In this document: piece by piece, positions 8,438-17,035 of the stretch
Numbering within the stretch: position 1 is the first letter of the stretch
Layout: each line of letters begins with the position of its first letter
DNA from: a bacterium
GTDB lineage: Bacteria > Bacillota > Clostridia > Oscillospirales > Acutalibacteraceae
Length of the DNA stretch: 64,000 bases
Direction of reading: 5' to 3'
Assembly (NCBI GenBank): GCA_020625875.1
Contig: JAHLAX010000048.1
Span: 48,393 to 112,392, forward strand
Position numbers and translations under genes: made by a program
The notes under the pieces: model-generated
The model's database searches: none
What the model saw: the letters and a program-made list of their open reading frames with translations, nothing else
Told to the model about the DNA's origin: nothing

Positions 8438-9517
8438 ATGAAAAAGTTTAACGTTGGTATTATCGGCGCCACGGGAATGGTAGGTCAGAGATTCATTCTC
8501 TTACTGCATAATCATCCGTGGTTTAATATCACAACCCTTGCAGCGAGCTCACGCAGCGCGGGCAAAAAGTACGGAGAGCTGATGGATGGCCGCTGGCTTC
8601 TTCAGCAGGATATGCCCGAGCAGGTCAAAGATATGGTTGTTATGGACGCCGCTGAAGTTGAGAAAGTAGCTTCTACAGTTGATTTCTGCTTCTGCGCTGT
8701 TAATATGAAAAAAGACGAAATCAAAGCTCTCGAGGAAGCCTACGCTAAGGCTGAGTGTCCTATTGTTTCAAACAACTCAGCTAACCGCTTTACTCCTGAT
8801 GTTCCCATGGTTATCCCCGAGATTAACGCTGACCATATCAAGATTATCGAGGCTCAGCGAAAACGTCTGGGTACTAAACGCGGTTTTGTAGCAGTTAAAT
8901 CCAATTGCTCCCTGCAGAGTTATGTACCCGCTATTCATCCTCTCAAAAAATTCGGTGTAAACAAAGTTCTCGCCTGTACATATCAGGCAATCTCAGGCGC
9001 TGGTAAAAACTTCAATACCTGGCCCGAGATGGTTGATAACCTTATTCCGTATATCGGCGGTGAGGAAGAAAAATCCGAGAAAGAACCGCTCAAAATCTGG
9101 GGTAATATCAAAAACGGCGAGATTGTCAATAATAACGATATAGCTATTACATCTCAGTGCCTCAGAGTACCTGTTTCGGACGGTCACACAGCCGCGGTAT
9201 TTATGTCATTTGAGGGCGACGCTCCGTCAGTTGATGAGGTTATCAAAACATGGGAGAATTATAAAGGCAGAGCTCAGGAGCTTGAGCTCCCCAGCGCCCC
9301 TAAACATTTTCTGCATTATTTCACTGAGCCCGATCATCCTCAGATTAAGGAAGCCCGCGACGTTGAAGGCGGTATGGCTGTATCTGTTGGCAGACTCAGA
9401 GAAGATACACAGTATGATATGAAATTTGTATGTATGTCTCATAACACTCTCAGAGGCGCGGCAGGCGGCGCTGTTCTTCTTGCTGAATTACTCTGCGCAG
9501 AGGGTTATATGGATTAA
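8438..9517 (+). CDS. asd: Aspartate-semialdehyde dehydrogenase
   Basis: Asd reduces aspartyl phosphate to aspartate semialdehyde, the branch point to lysine/diaminopimelate, threonine and methionine. At 359 residues it belongs to the longer archaeal/fungal-like branch rather than the shorter enterobacterial form. The Rossmann motif GIIGATGMVGQ is at residues 7-17 and the catalytic cysteine is Cys157 in SNCS. A GGAGG ribosome binding site precedes the ATG. It heads asd-dapA-dapB and so feeds peptidoglycan precursors. Confidence 0.95.
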   Translation: MKKFNVGIIGATGMVGQRFILLLHNHPWFNITTLAASSRSAGKKYGELMDGRWLLQQDMPEQVKDMVVMDAAEVEKVASTVDFCFCAVNMKKDEIKALEEAYAKAECPIVSNNSANRFTPDVPMVIPEINADHIKIIEAQRKRLGTKRGFVAVKSNCSLQSYVPAIHPLKKFGVNKVLACTYQAISGAGKNFNTWPEMVDNLIPYIGGEEEKSEKEPLKIWGNIKNGEIVNNNDIAITSQCLRVPVSDGHTAAVFMSFEGDAPSVDEVIKTWENYKGRAQELELPSAPKHFLHYFTEPDHPQIKEARDVEGGMAVSVGRLREDTQYDMKFVCMSHNTLRGAAGGAVLLAELLCAEGYMD

Positions 9518-9540
9518 TATTGAATTTGGAGGTTAATTAG

Positions 9541-10443
9541 ATGTCAAAGCCAATTTTTACAGGCTCAGGTGTAGCCCTTATTACACCTTTTAATTCCGAT
9601 TTAACCGTTAATTATCCCGCTTTGGAAGAACTCCTTGAGTTCCATATCGCCAACGGCACCGACGCTATTATTGCTTGCGGTACAACGGGCGAGGCGGCTA
9701 CTTTAACTGAAAAGGAGCACTGCGAGGTTCTCAACTTCGTTGCCGAAAAAGTTAACCACCGTGTGCCCGTAATCGGCGGCACGGGCAGCAACGATACCCG
9801 CACTGCTATCGAGCTTTCTCAGTCCGCTCAGAAGAGCGGTATTGACGCTATTTTAAGCGTTACTCCTTATTATAACAAGACTTCACAGGCGGGTTTGGTA
9901 AAGCATTTTAACACAATTGCCGACTCTGTAGATTTGCCCGTTATTCTCTATAATGTGCCTTCTCGTACAGGCTGCAATATTCAGCCCAAAACCTGTCTCG
10001 AGCTTTCAGAGCATCCCAATATCGTAGCTGTTAAAGAAGCCAGCGGCGATATTTCTCAGGTCGCTCTCATCCGTTCTCTTTGCGGCGATAAGCTTGATAT
10101 TTATTCAGGTAATGATGACCAGACAGTTCCGTTTATGTCTTTAGGCGCTCTCGGCGTTATCTCTGTATTCGCTAACATTTGTCCTCAGGAAATGCACGAT
10201 ATTTGTCAGCTTTGTCTTGATAACGATTTCGCTGGAGCTCAGAAAATGCACTTCCATTACATTGAGCTTATGAATATAATGTTCAGCGATGTTAACCCGA
10301 TTCCTGTTAAGACTGCTATGAACCTCTTTGGTTATGAAGCGGGCGAGTGCAGACTTCCGCTTGTTCCCATGAGCGCTAGCGCTTATCATAATCTTAAGGA
10401 TTGTCTGTCAAAGTATAACTTAATAGGAAAGTATAAAGTTTAA
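9541..10443 (+). CDS. dapA: DapA, 4-hydroxy-tetrahydrodipicolinate synthase
   Basis: DapA condenses pyruvate with aspartate semialdehyde. The 300-residue TIM barrel has the GTTGE loop (47-51), the catalytic tyrosines (Tyr111 region and Tyr137), the substrate-binding Arg142 in NVPSRTG, and the Schiff-base Lys165 in VAVKEASGD. GGAGG lies upstream of the start. It is 23 bases after asd, in the same operon. Confidence 0.97.
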   Translation: MSKPIFTGSGVALITPFNSDLTVNYPALEELLEFHIANGTDAIIACGTTGEAATLTEKEHCEVLNFVAEKVNHRVPVIGGTGSNDTRTAIELSQSAQKSGIDAILSVTPYYNKTSQAGLVKHFNTIADSVDLPVILYNVPSRTGCNIQPKTCLELSEHPNIVAVKEASGDISQVALIRSLCGDKLDIYSGNDDQTVPFMSLGALGVISVFANICPQEMHDICQLCLDNDFAGAQKMHFHYIELMNIMFSDVNPIPVKTAMNLFGYEAGECRLPLVPMSASAYHNLKDCLSKYNLIGKYKV

Positions 10444-10460
10444 AGTTAAAAACATAAATA

Positions 10461-10485
10461 AGGCGTACGTTGTACGCCTTTTTCT
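10461..10485 (+). terminator. Hairpin terminator between dapA and dapB
   Basis: AGGCGTAC at 10461-10468 pairs perfectly with GTACGCCT at 10472-10479 and is followed by a T-rich run. It probably lowers dapB expression relative to asd and dapA rather than ending the operon, since I see no separate promoter for dapB. Confidence 0.75.
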
Positions 10486-10503
10486 TTAAAAGGATGTAGA
10501 AAA

Positions 10504-11268
10504 ATGACTAAAATTGTATTATGCGGATGTAACGGAAAAATGGGACACGCTGTTGCTCAGGCTGCTAAGGAAAACGAAAAATGCACTGTCGTATGCGGCG
10601 TTGACGCTTTTGGCGAGAGCAACTATGATTTCCCTGTGTTCTCTGATTTCGCTCATGTAAATGTCGATGCTGATGTTATAATTGATTTTTCAAATCCAGC
10701 CTGTCTTGATGATTTGCTCTGTTACGCTTTAAAGAACAAAACTCCCGCTGTAATCTGTACAACAGGATATTCCGAAGAACAAGTTGACAAAATAAAAAAC
10801 GCTTCAAATGAAATTGCCGTATTCTATTCTGGCAATATGTCGCTCGGCGTTAATCTTTTAATCGAACTCGCCAAGCAGGCGACAAAGGTTCTCGGCAACG
10901 ATTTTGACATAGAAATCATAGAGAAGCATCATAACCTTAAACTTGACGCTCCATCGGGTACAGCGTTGATGATTGCTGACGGAATTTCAGAGGAACTCGA
11001 AAAAGAGCCTCAATATGTATACGACCGCCACAGCTATAGAAAGAAACGTTCAAAAAACGAGATAGGACTTCACGCTGTGCGCGGAGGTACGATAGTGGGT
11101 GAGCATGATGTTATCTTCGCGGGAAATGATGAGGTCGTGACAATCACACATCAGGCTCAGTCAAAGGGACTTTTCGCCACAGGCGCTGTCAACGCGGCTG
11201 ATTTTCTTAAAAATAAGCCCGCGGGAATGTATAATATGAGTATGATGCTCAGCGAAAAACTCAAATAA
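10504..11268 (+). CDS. dapB: DapB, 4-hydroxy-tetrahydrodipicolinate reductase
   Basis: DapB reduces the DapA product with NAD(P)H in the diaminopimelate/lysine pathway. The 254 residues contain the dinucleotide-binding GCNGKMG at about 8-14 and the catalytic/substrate segment EKHHNLKLDAPSGTA with the conserved His pair and Lys. AAAAGGA precedes the start. Immediately downstream lies a run of hairpins and a repeat element. Confidence 0.95.
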   Translation: MTKIVLCGCNGKMGHAVAQAAKENEKCTVVCGVDAFGESNYDFPVFSDFAHVNVDADVIIDFSNPACLDDLLCYALKNKTPAVICTTGYSEEQVDKIKNASNEIAVFYSGNMSLGVNLLIELAKQATKVLGNDFDIEIIEKHHNLKLDAPSGTALMIADGISEELEKEPQYVYDRHSYRKKRSKNEIGLHAVRGGTIVGEHDVIFAGNDEVVTITHQAQSKGLFATGAVNAADFLKNKPAGMYNMSMMLSEKLK

Positions 11269-11308
11269 AAACTTTATATTATGGGGCTGATTCAAAAGTC
11301 AGTCCCAT

Positions 11309-11387
11309 TGTCATTCTGAGCGTTAGCGAAGAATCTTTAATCGCTTGCTATCTAAGATTCTTCGTCGCTTTGCTCCTCAGAATGACA
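11309..11387. repeat. MITE-like imperfect palindrome (79 bp)
   Basis: The ends TGTCATTCTGAG (11309-11320) and CTCAGAATGACA (11376-11387) are perfect inverted copies, and the interior continues the symmetry with AGCGAAGAATCT against AGATTCTTCG. Similar TCATTCTGAGCG...AAGAATCT repeats are widespread between genes in Clostridia. It is flanked by a GGGGCTGA/TCAGTCCC hairpin at 11283-11306. Confidence 0.75.
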
Positions 11388-11392
11388 CAAAG

Positions 11393-11428
11393 AGCGCAGC
11401 TCAATCGTTTTTGAGCCAGCGCTTTTTT
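11393..11428 (+). terminator. Rho-independent terminator after dapB
   Basis: AGCGC-A-GCTCA (11393-11403) pairs with TGAGC-CA-GCGCT (11412-11423), followed by six T. It closes the asd-dapA-dapB unit beyond the repeat element. Confidence 0.8.
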
Positions 11429-11479
11429 CACGCTCGTAATTATTTAACATATCATAATAATAAAACGAGGTGAAATGTT

Positions 11480-11704
11480 ATGGACAATCTTGTTGCCCTC
11501 TCAACAGTTACCAGCGCGATGAGAGCAAGAGATATTTTAAAGAAACACGGTATTAAGTCGCAGGTGACTCGAATCCCGTCATCATATAACAAAGGACAAT
11601 GCTCATACGGATTAAAGATAAACAACAAATTGATGGAAGCGGTAGAAATATTGAGAGATAACAATATAAAAGTCAGCGGACGAGCTTTGGAGGATTTGTT
11701 TTGA
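11480..11704 (+). CDS. DUF3343 protein (putative Se/S carrier-like)
   Basis: This 74-residue protein matches DUF3343 small proteins, sometimes described as putative selenium/sulfur carriers. Pfam-type features are the N-terminal STVTSAMRARDILKKHGI segment and a C-terminal LRDNNIKVSGRALEDL. Only one cysteine is present (in KGQCSYGL). It overlaps by four bases with a cysteine-desulfurase-like gene, which supports a joint role in sulfur or selenium handling, but the function is inferred from neighbourhood only. Confidence 0.7.
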   Translation: MDNLVALSTVTSAMRARDILKKHGIKSQVTRIPSSYNKGQCSYGLKINNKLMEAVEILRDNNIKVSGRALEDLF

Positions 11705-12840
11705 TATATCTCGATAACGGAGCAACAACATTTCCAAAGCCTGTTTCTGTTCTTAAAGCCGTGGATGACACTATCAAATATTATGGCGCTAATCCCGGCA
11801 GAGGCGGTCACAAAATGGCTATAAAAGCCTCTGCAATAGTTTATAATACACGAGTAAAGCTCGCTGAGTTATTTGATGTCAGCGATCCTTCAAATATAGT
11901 TTTTACCAACAACTGCACTACTGCTTTAAACACAGTTATAAAAGGGCTTGTAAAAAGCGGCGAGCATATTATTATTTCTTCTCTTGAGCACAACGCGGTA
12001 TTAAGACCAATAGAAAAATTAAAGATCAAAGGCGTTTCTTATTCTGTTGCCAAAATTGTTGAGGGTGATGATGAGAAAACGCTTGATAATTTCAGAGACG
12101 CTATTTGTGAAAACACAAAACTGGTTATTTGCACCTCAGCTTCAAATGTAACGGGACTAAAACCGCCGTATGAAAGAATATGCGCTTTATGTCATCAATA
12201 CGGTATAAGAACTTGTGTTGACGCTGCTCAGGGAGCGGGCATTTTTGATATAAGCCTGAACAACTCGTCAATTGATTATTTGTGCTTGGCGGGGCACAAA
12301 GGGCTTTACGGCCCGATGGGAACAGGAGCATTAATAATAAACTGTGGCGAAATACCTGACAGTCTGGTAGAAGGGGGAACAGGCAGCAGCTCAGCGGACT
12401 ACGCTCAGCCGAATGTATTGCCGGATAAATTCGAAAGCGGTACACTTAATCTTTCGGGAATAGCGGGACTCGGCGCGGGTGTGGATTTTGTTAAAAACCA
12501 TGGCGTTAACAATATTTATAAGCGTGAGATAAAGCATATACAAAGTATATATAACAGCTTTAATAATATGAGAGATGTAATTTTGTATTCCGATTATCCT
12601 GAAATCGGTTCATACGCTCCCGTAATCTCTTTTAATATCAAAAATAAAAACGCTGAATATATAGCTGATGCTTTAAGCAAAAGATATAATATCGCCGTTC
12701 GTTCTGGTCTTCACTGCGCGCCGCTTGCTCATAAAACAATTAATACTTTTGAAATTGGTACAGTTAGAGCGGTTCCGTCTGTTTTTACAACAGAAAGAGA
12801 TATTAAAACATTTATTTCCGCAGTATATAATCTTCAATAA
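11701..12840 (+). CDS. Class V aminotransferase, cysteine desulfurase family
   Basis: A PLP enzyme of 379 residues of the NifS/SufS-like class, close to the EF2568-type subfamily. The PLP lysine is Lys200 in AGHKGLYGP, and a candidate persulfide cysteine, Cys339, is in RSGLHCAP. It would take sulfur (or selenium) from cysteine (or selenocysteine). It starts with TTG 11701, preceded by GGAGG, and its start overlaps the DUF3343 stop. No IscU or SufU gene is adjacent, so the sulfur acceptor may be the DUF3343 protein; that is inference. Confidence 0.82.
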   Translation: MIYLDNGATTFPKPVSVLKAVDDTIKYYGANPGRGGHKMAIKASAIVYNTRVKLAELFDVSDPSNIVFTNNCTTALNTVIKGLVKSGEHIIISSLEHNAVLRPIEKLKIKGVSYSVAKIVEGDDEKTLDNFRDAICENTKLVICTSASNVTGLKPPYERICALCHQYGIRTCVDAAQGAGIFDISLNNSSIDYLCLAGHKGLYGPMGTGALIINCGEIPDSLVEGGTGSSSADYAQPNVLPDKFESGTLNLSGIAGLGAGVDFVKNHGVNNIYKREIKHIQSIYNSFNNMRDVILYSDYPEIGSYAPVISFNIKNKNAEYIADALSKRYNIAVRSGLHCAPLAHKTINTFEIGTVRAVPSVFTTERDIKTFISAVYNLQ

Positions 12841-12844
12841 TTAC

Positions 12845-12873
12845 TTGAATACATTTAAGTATTATGTTATAAT
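12845..12873 (+). promoter_or_regulatory. Sigma-A promoter of cdaA-cdaR
   Basis: TTGAAT (12845-12850), 17-bp spacer, TATAAT (12868-12873), with an extended -10 TG at 12865-12866. Transcription would start near 12880, leaving a short leader. Confidence 0.8.
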
Positions 12874-12903
12874 GTATCTGTATTATAGTGTAAAGGAGGT
12901 TAT

Positions 12904-13785
12904 ATGATGATTGCTGAATGGTTTAACAGCATTTTAGCGGTTTTTAAAACAATACAGTTTAATGATATTATAGATATATTGGCTGTTACTTTTATTATTT
13001 TCGGACTATTCAGAATCATCCGCGAGACCAGAGCGGAACAGCTTTTAAAAGGCGTAGTGATTCTTCTCGCGGTGTATATTATCTCCATGATTTTCAGCTT
13101 GACCATGATGACTAGTCTGCTCAGGCTGTTGTTTGAGTTCTCTGTTTTGATTATAGCTATTGTATTTCAGCCCGAGCTCAGAAAAGCGCTTGAACGCCTG
13201 GGCAAGACAGGCTTCTGGAAATACTTTAACGCTATAAAGAACGGCAAGAACGATGAAAACATCGCTATGGTAAAAAAATCTATCGTAGCCGTTGCCGATA
13301 CAGCGACTCTGTTCTCAAGCTCAAAGACAGGCGCTCTGATAGTTTTTGAGAGGGATGTCAAGCTTTCGGATATTGCAGATACAGGCACAATCCTTAATTC
13401 TGACCCGTCTGTAGCCTTGCTCGGAAATATCTTCTTTAACAAAGCGCCGCTTCATGACGGAGCTACTATAATAAGAGACGGAAAGGTTTTCGCTGCGGGA
13501 TGTATTCTTCCGCTTACTAATAAGAATAAAGATATTGACATCAATCTCGGCACACGTCATCGTGCCGCGGTAGGTATGAGCGAGGTTTCTGACGCTGTTA
13601 TTGTTGTTGTCAGCGAGGAAACGGGCGCAATATCAATAGCTGTTAACGGTAATCTGAGCAGAGATTATGACCGAGAGACACTCGCGGCACAGCTTCAGAA
13701 TCTGCTTTTGGATGATACCAAGGTTTATGTCAAGAAGTCGTCCTTATTCTCTTCAAAAAGAAAGGAGAATAAAGATGAAAAATAA
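12904..13785 (+). CDS. cdaA: CdaA, membrane diadenylate cyclase
   Basis: CdaA makes the second messenger c-di-AMP from two ATP. The 293-residue protein has three N-terminal transmembrane helices (about 22-85) and a cytosolic DAC domain with the two active-site motifs DGA (185-187) and RHR (218-220), both intact. A strong AAGGAGG lies before the start. The next gene, cdaR, overlaps it by 11 bases and encodes its regulator, the conserved Firmicute arrangement. The usual third gene, glmM, is not here. Confidence 0.95.
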   Translation: MMIAEWFNSILAVFKTIQFNDIIDILAVTFIIFGLFRIIRETRAEQLLKGVVILLAVYIISMIFSLTMMTSLLRLLFEFSVLIIAIVFQPELRKALERLGKTGFWKYFNAIKNGKNDENIAMVKKSIVAVADTATLFSSSKTGALIVFERDVKLSDIADTGTILNSDPSVALLGNIFFNKAPLHDGATIIRDGKVFAAGCILPLTNKNKDIDINLGTRHRAAVGMSEVSDAVIVVVSEETGAISIAVNGNLSRDYDRETLAAQLQNLLLDDTKVYVKKSSLFSSKRKENKDEK

Positions 13786-15052
13786 TAAACACGCGCGTCC
13801 AAACAGCAGGTTTAAACGTCTGTTTAAGAGCAACAAGTTTCTAATCATACTCTCTCTTATAATATCGTTGTCGATATGGGTTGCTATCAGCCTCAGCGAT
13901 ACAAACGAAACAACTACAACAGTTTCTGATATTCCGATTAGTATTAATCTATCTAAGGATGCGGATCGCAACGGACTTAAAATATTTACAGGTAACGACC
14001 AGAAGGCTTCTGTTACTGTAACGGGTAACCGTTTGACACTTGGATCGATTACAAATGAAGATATTATAATATCCGCTCCCACAGCGGGTACAATATCAAC
14101 AACGGGCACATATCCACTGTCGCTTACTGCTAATAAAGCTAACCCTTCAGACCGTTTTGAAATAACGTCTACAGTTTCTCCTTCGGTAATCACAATATTT
14201 GTTGATAAACAAAAGAAAGAAAGCTATGATATTGTAAATAAAATCAAATATAATGTTTCCGAAGGGTATCACGCGGTAGTAACAACTTCAGTGGATTCAA
14301 TCACAGTCAGCGGTCCTCAGAGCGAGGTTGATAAAGTCGCTTCGGTCGGAATAACAGGTAATATTTCGGGTGAGCTCAAGGACAACACTTCTATTGAATG
14401 TGATGTAAAGCTTTTTGATAATTCAGGCAGCGTAATTACTAGCAATATGATAACGCTTAGCGAAAACAAAGTAACCGCTAATTTCTCGGTGCTTCCGTAT
14501 AAAGAGCTTCCGATTAAGATAGCTACCAAAAATAAGCCCTCACAGCTTAATATTGAGGATTATTGTACGGTTATTCCCGACACGGTGAAAATCGCTGCTC
14601 CCGCCGAAACTCTTGAAAAGTTAAAATCTATCAGCACAAACGAAATTGACTTTGCTACCATAACCAACAAGAGCTACGATTTAGAGAAGAAGCTCGAGAT
14701 TCCGTCTAAATGTATCAATATAAGTGATGTCGATACGGTTAATGTTAAGATGAATCTTCATTCTCTTGATTCAAAAACATTGAAGGTAGACAGCGAAAGC
14801 TTCACTGTAAGCGGATTAAGTGACAAATACACCTACAACATTATTACTGAATCGCTTAACATCCAGATAATCGGACCTAGTTCTCAGATTAAAAAGATTA
14901 CTCAGGCTGATCTTTCCTGTGAGATTGACGCCTCATCAATTGACGGTACGACAGGCTCAATAACCTTGCCTGTTAAATTCAAGGTTAACGGCGATACTTC
15001 TTCGTGGGTTTACGGTAATTATAAGGTTAATATTTCAATTGATAATTCATAA
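13775..15052 (+). CDS. cdaR: CdaR, YbbR-domain regulator of CdaA
   Basis: CdaR is a membrane-anchored protein with extracytoplasmic YbbR domains that modulates CdaA. The 425 residues begin with a basic segment and one transmembrane helix (about 22-40), followed by repeated beta-rich YbbR domains to the C-terminus. I start at ATG 13775, which has AAGGAGA upstream; an in-frame start at 13667 lies deep within cdaA. It ends at a strong hairpin. Confidence 0.9.
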   Translation: MKNNKHARPNSRFKRLFKSNKFLIILSLIISLSIWVAISLSDTNETTTTVSDIPISINLSKDADRNGLKIFTGNDQKASVTVTGNRLTLGSITNEDIIISAPTAGTISTTGTYPLSLTANKANPSDRFEITSTVSPSVITIFVDKQKKESYDIVNKIKYNVSEGYHAVVTTSVDSITVSGPQSEVDKVASVGITGNISGELKDNTSIECDVKLFDNSGSVITSNMITLSENKVTANFSVLPYKELPIKIATKNKPSQLNIEDYCTVIPDTVKIAAPAETLEKLKSISTNEIDFATITNKSYDLEKKLEIPSKCINISDVDTVNVKMNLHSLDSKTLKVDSESFTVSGLSDKYTYNIITESLNIQIIGPSSQIKKITQADLSCEIDASSIDGTTGSITLPVKFKVNGDTSSWVYGNYKVNISIDNS

Positions 15053-15080
15053 TAAAGCGCGCCTTGGCGCGCTTTATATT
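15052..15080 (+). terminator. Terminator after cdaR
   Basis: A perfect 12-bp stem, 15052-15063 with 15066-15077 (core GCGCGCC/GGCGCGC), with a very tight TT loop and only a short T-rich tail. It overlaps the cdaR stop codon. Confidence 0.7.
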
Positions 15081-15096
15081 ATAAGGAGCAGAATAA

Positions 15097-15681
15097 ATGA
15101 AAAGCATACTGAACAAATTTACATTTCACTCTATAATAGTTTCGCTTTGCCTGGTCGTTTTGGGCTTCATAATCATTTTAAACGCCAATGATGTATTATT
15201 CTGGGTTATAAAAGCTCTTGGTGTTTTGCTGCTTATAGACGCTGTTATTCGTTTTATCGGATTTCTTCGCCTGCCTGCGGAAGAAAAAACCATTAAGTTT
15301 GATTTAATAAGATCAATTATCGAGGCTGTGCTTGGAATAATCGCGCTTGTTAACGCCAGTTCTGTTGTATCTCTTTTGTATATTTTTATAGGTGTTATAA
15401 TAATTGTAGAGGGGATTCTTCATATTCAATTTGTATTATCGTACAAAAATATGCTTAATCACTGGATAATTAACTTTTTTATTGCTTTAATTAATATCTT
15501 ATGCGGTGTATTTGTTGTGGCTCATCCCATTCTGACGAGCGGAATCGTAAATATAATAATCGGTATTGAGATTATTATTTCGTCTGTTTTGGGATTATGC
15601 AGTTATATTTATCTATATGCGTTCCTTCGAAAAGCTTCTATGGAGATTATAGAGGTTGACGAGTTTAGCGATATAAATTAA
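15097..15681 (+). CDS. DUF308/HdeD-like membrane protein
   Basis: A membrane protein of 194 residues with about six transmembrane helices arranged as repeated hairpins, as in the DUF308/HdeD family. Enterobacterial HdeD is linked to acid resistance, but no function can be assigned here. It has a short acidic C-terminal tail (IIEVDEFSDIN). AAGGAG precedes the start; the gene lies alone between two terminators, though it may receive read-through from cdaR. Confidence 0.75.
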   Translation: MKSILNKFTFHSIIVSLCLVVLGFIIILNANDVLFWVIKALGVLLLIDAVIRFIGFLRLPAEEKTIKFDLIRSIIEAVLGIIALVNASSVVSLLYIFIGVIIIVEGILHIQFVLSYKNMLNHWIINFFIALINILCGVFVVAHPILTSGIVNIIIGIEIIISSVLGLCSYIYLYAFLRKASMEIIEVDEFSDIN

Positions 15682-15715
15682 AAAAGGAAGTACTATTTTA
15701 GTACTTCCTTTTTTT
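15681..15715. terminator. Bidirectional terminator
   Basis: AAAAAGGAAGTACT pairs with AGTACTTCCTTTTT around a short loop, with A and T tracts on either side. It serves the DUF308 gene on the plus strand and the RodA-type gene on the minus strand. Confidence 0.88.
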
Positions 15716-16883
15716 ATACTTTAGCCCTGCTTTGGCTGCCTATTCGAATTTTTGCTTCGTCCATATCTTTTTCCTGATTATACAGAACACTTTGTACAAG
15801 TCCTATGGCTATCATCATACTCATTACCGACGTTCCTCCCGCGCTGAAGAAGGGGAGAGTGATTCCGATAACAGGCACCAAGCCAAGAACCATACCGATA
15901 TTGATAATCGTCTGGGACGCGATCATACCGAATACACCGTAGCAAATATACGCTCCTTTGTTTTCGTACGCGCTTTTAGCGTCAATCAACAATCTCGCGA
16001 TAATGAATAACAGAATTCCTAAAAGCAATATACAGCCGATAAAGCCGAATTCCTCTCCCGCTACAGTAAAAATAAAATCATTCTCCTGCTCGGGAACAAT
16101 CCCGAACGCGACGCGGTTTCCGTTGTAAAGTCCTTCGCCCGATAACTGTCCCGACGCGATTGAGACCTTACTCTGGTACTGCTGCCAGCCGTAATTTGTC
16201 AGAGCGTTGCCGTCCAAATCAAAGAGAGCCAGAATACGATTTCTGTGTTCGTCGTTTAGTACGAACGTCCACAGCAAAGGCAATCCCACGGCGAGACATC
16301 CGCCTACTATAGCGAAAAACCTTGCGTGTACTCCTGATAAAAACATCATTGTAAGCGCCATAAACAGGAAGATAAGCACAGTGCCGTCGTCACCCTGAAA
16401 ATGAATTATGATTATCGGGATAATCAGGTGAATAGCGAGTGTTACAACGCCGAATACGGATTTTAGATTACCTTTATCGTTAAGATAACTAAGATGCTTT
16501 GAGAAAGTTATAATAAAGCAAAGCTTCATAAATTCAGAGGGCTGAATTGTTATTCCGCCAGGCAGTCTCAGCCAGGCTGTATCATCAGTTCCCTGCACAG
16601 TTTCGCCAAACAGGAATACCATAGCGGCGAGACCTACGCCCGCGATAGCGAAAACCCACCAGCGTTTTATTAAATATTTATAATTGACGAGCGATAACAA
16701 AACCGCGACGCCTAATCCGATAACAATGGCGATAATCTGAATTAAAAGGTAGTTATAATCGCCCGCGCGCTGCATATCGCTTATCAAAAGCAAACTGTAA
16801 ATTGTAGCTAATAAAGTGAAAATCCATAGCCAAATATCCGTCTTAGCGAGATAATCCTTTAGATTTTCTCTGAAATTGCTCAA
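15714..16883 (-). CDS. rodA: RodA/FtsW/SpoVE-family SEDS peptidoglycan polymerase
   Basis: SEDS proteins polymerise lipid II into glycan strands in the membrane. This 389-residue member has about ten transmembrane helices, the WLRLPGGITIQPSEFMK segment near residue 130, and the C-terminal GLVPVIGITLPFFSAGGTSV signature. Those features favour RodA (elongation) over FtsW or SpoVE, but paralogues are hard to separate by eye. It is monocistronic, with its own promoter and terminator. Confidence 0.85.
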   Translation of the reverse strand: MSNFRENLKDYLAKTDIWLWIFTLLATIYSLLLISDMQRAGDYNYLLIQIIAIVIGLGVAVLLSLVNYKYLIKRWWVFAIAGVGLAAMVFLFGETVQGTDDTAWLRLPGGITIQPSEFMKLCFIITFSKHLSYLNDKGNLKSVFGVVTLAIHLIIPIIIIHFQGDDGTVLIFLFMALTMMFLSGVHARFFAIVGGCLAVGLPLLWTFVLNDEHRNRILALFDLDGNALTNYGWQQYQSKVSIASGQLSGEGLYNGNRVAFGIVPEQENDFIFTVAGEEFGFIGCILLLGILLFIIARLLIDAKSAYENKGAYICYGVFGMIASQTIINIGMVLGLVPVIGITLPFFSAGGTSVMSMMIAIGLVQSVLYNQEKDMDEAKIRIGSQSRAKV

Positions 16884-16929
16884 TTCCTCACCACCAATAT
16901 AAACGTTATATAACTATAAAATCACTATT

Positions 16930-16958
16930 ATTATATAAAATAATCAAATTAATATCAA
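16930..16958 (-). promoter_or_regulatory. Sigma-A promoter of the rodA-type gene
   Basis: On the minus strand TTGATA (16958-16953), 17-bp spacer, TATAAT (16935-16930). It is divergent from fhs, for which I see only a weaker TATAAT at 16988-16993 without a good -35. Confidence 0.72.
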
Positions 16959-17035
16959 GCATTATTTCAAAATAGAATTTTTTTAAATATAATATATGAT
17001 ATTATACCTATGATTGTATATATAGGAGGATAACT

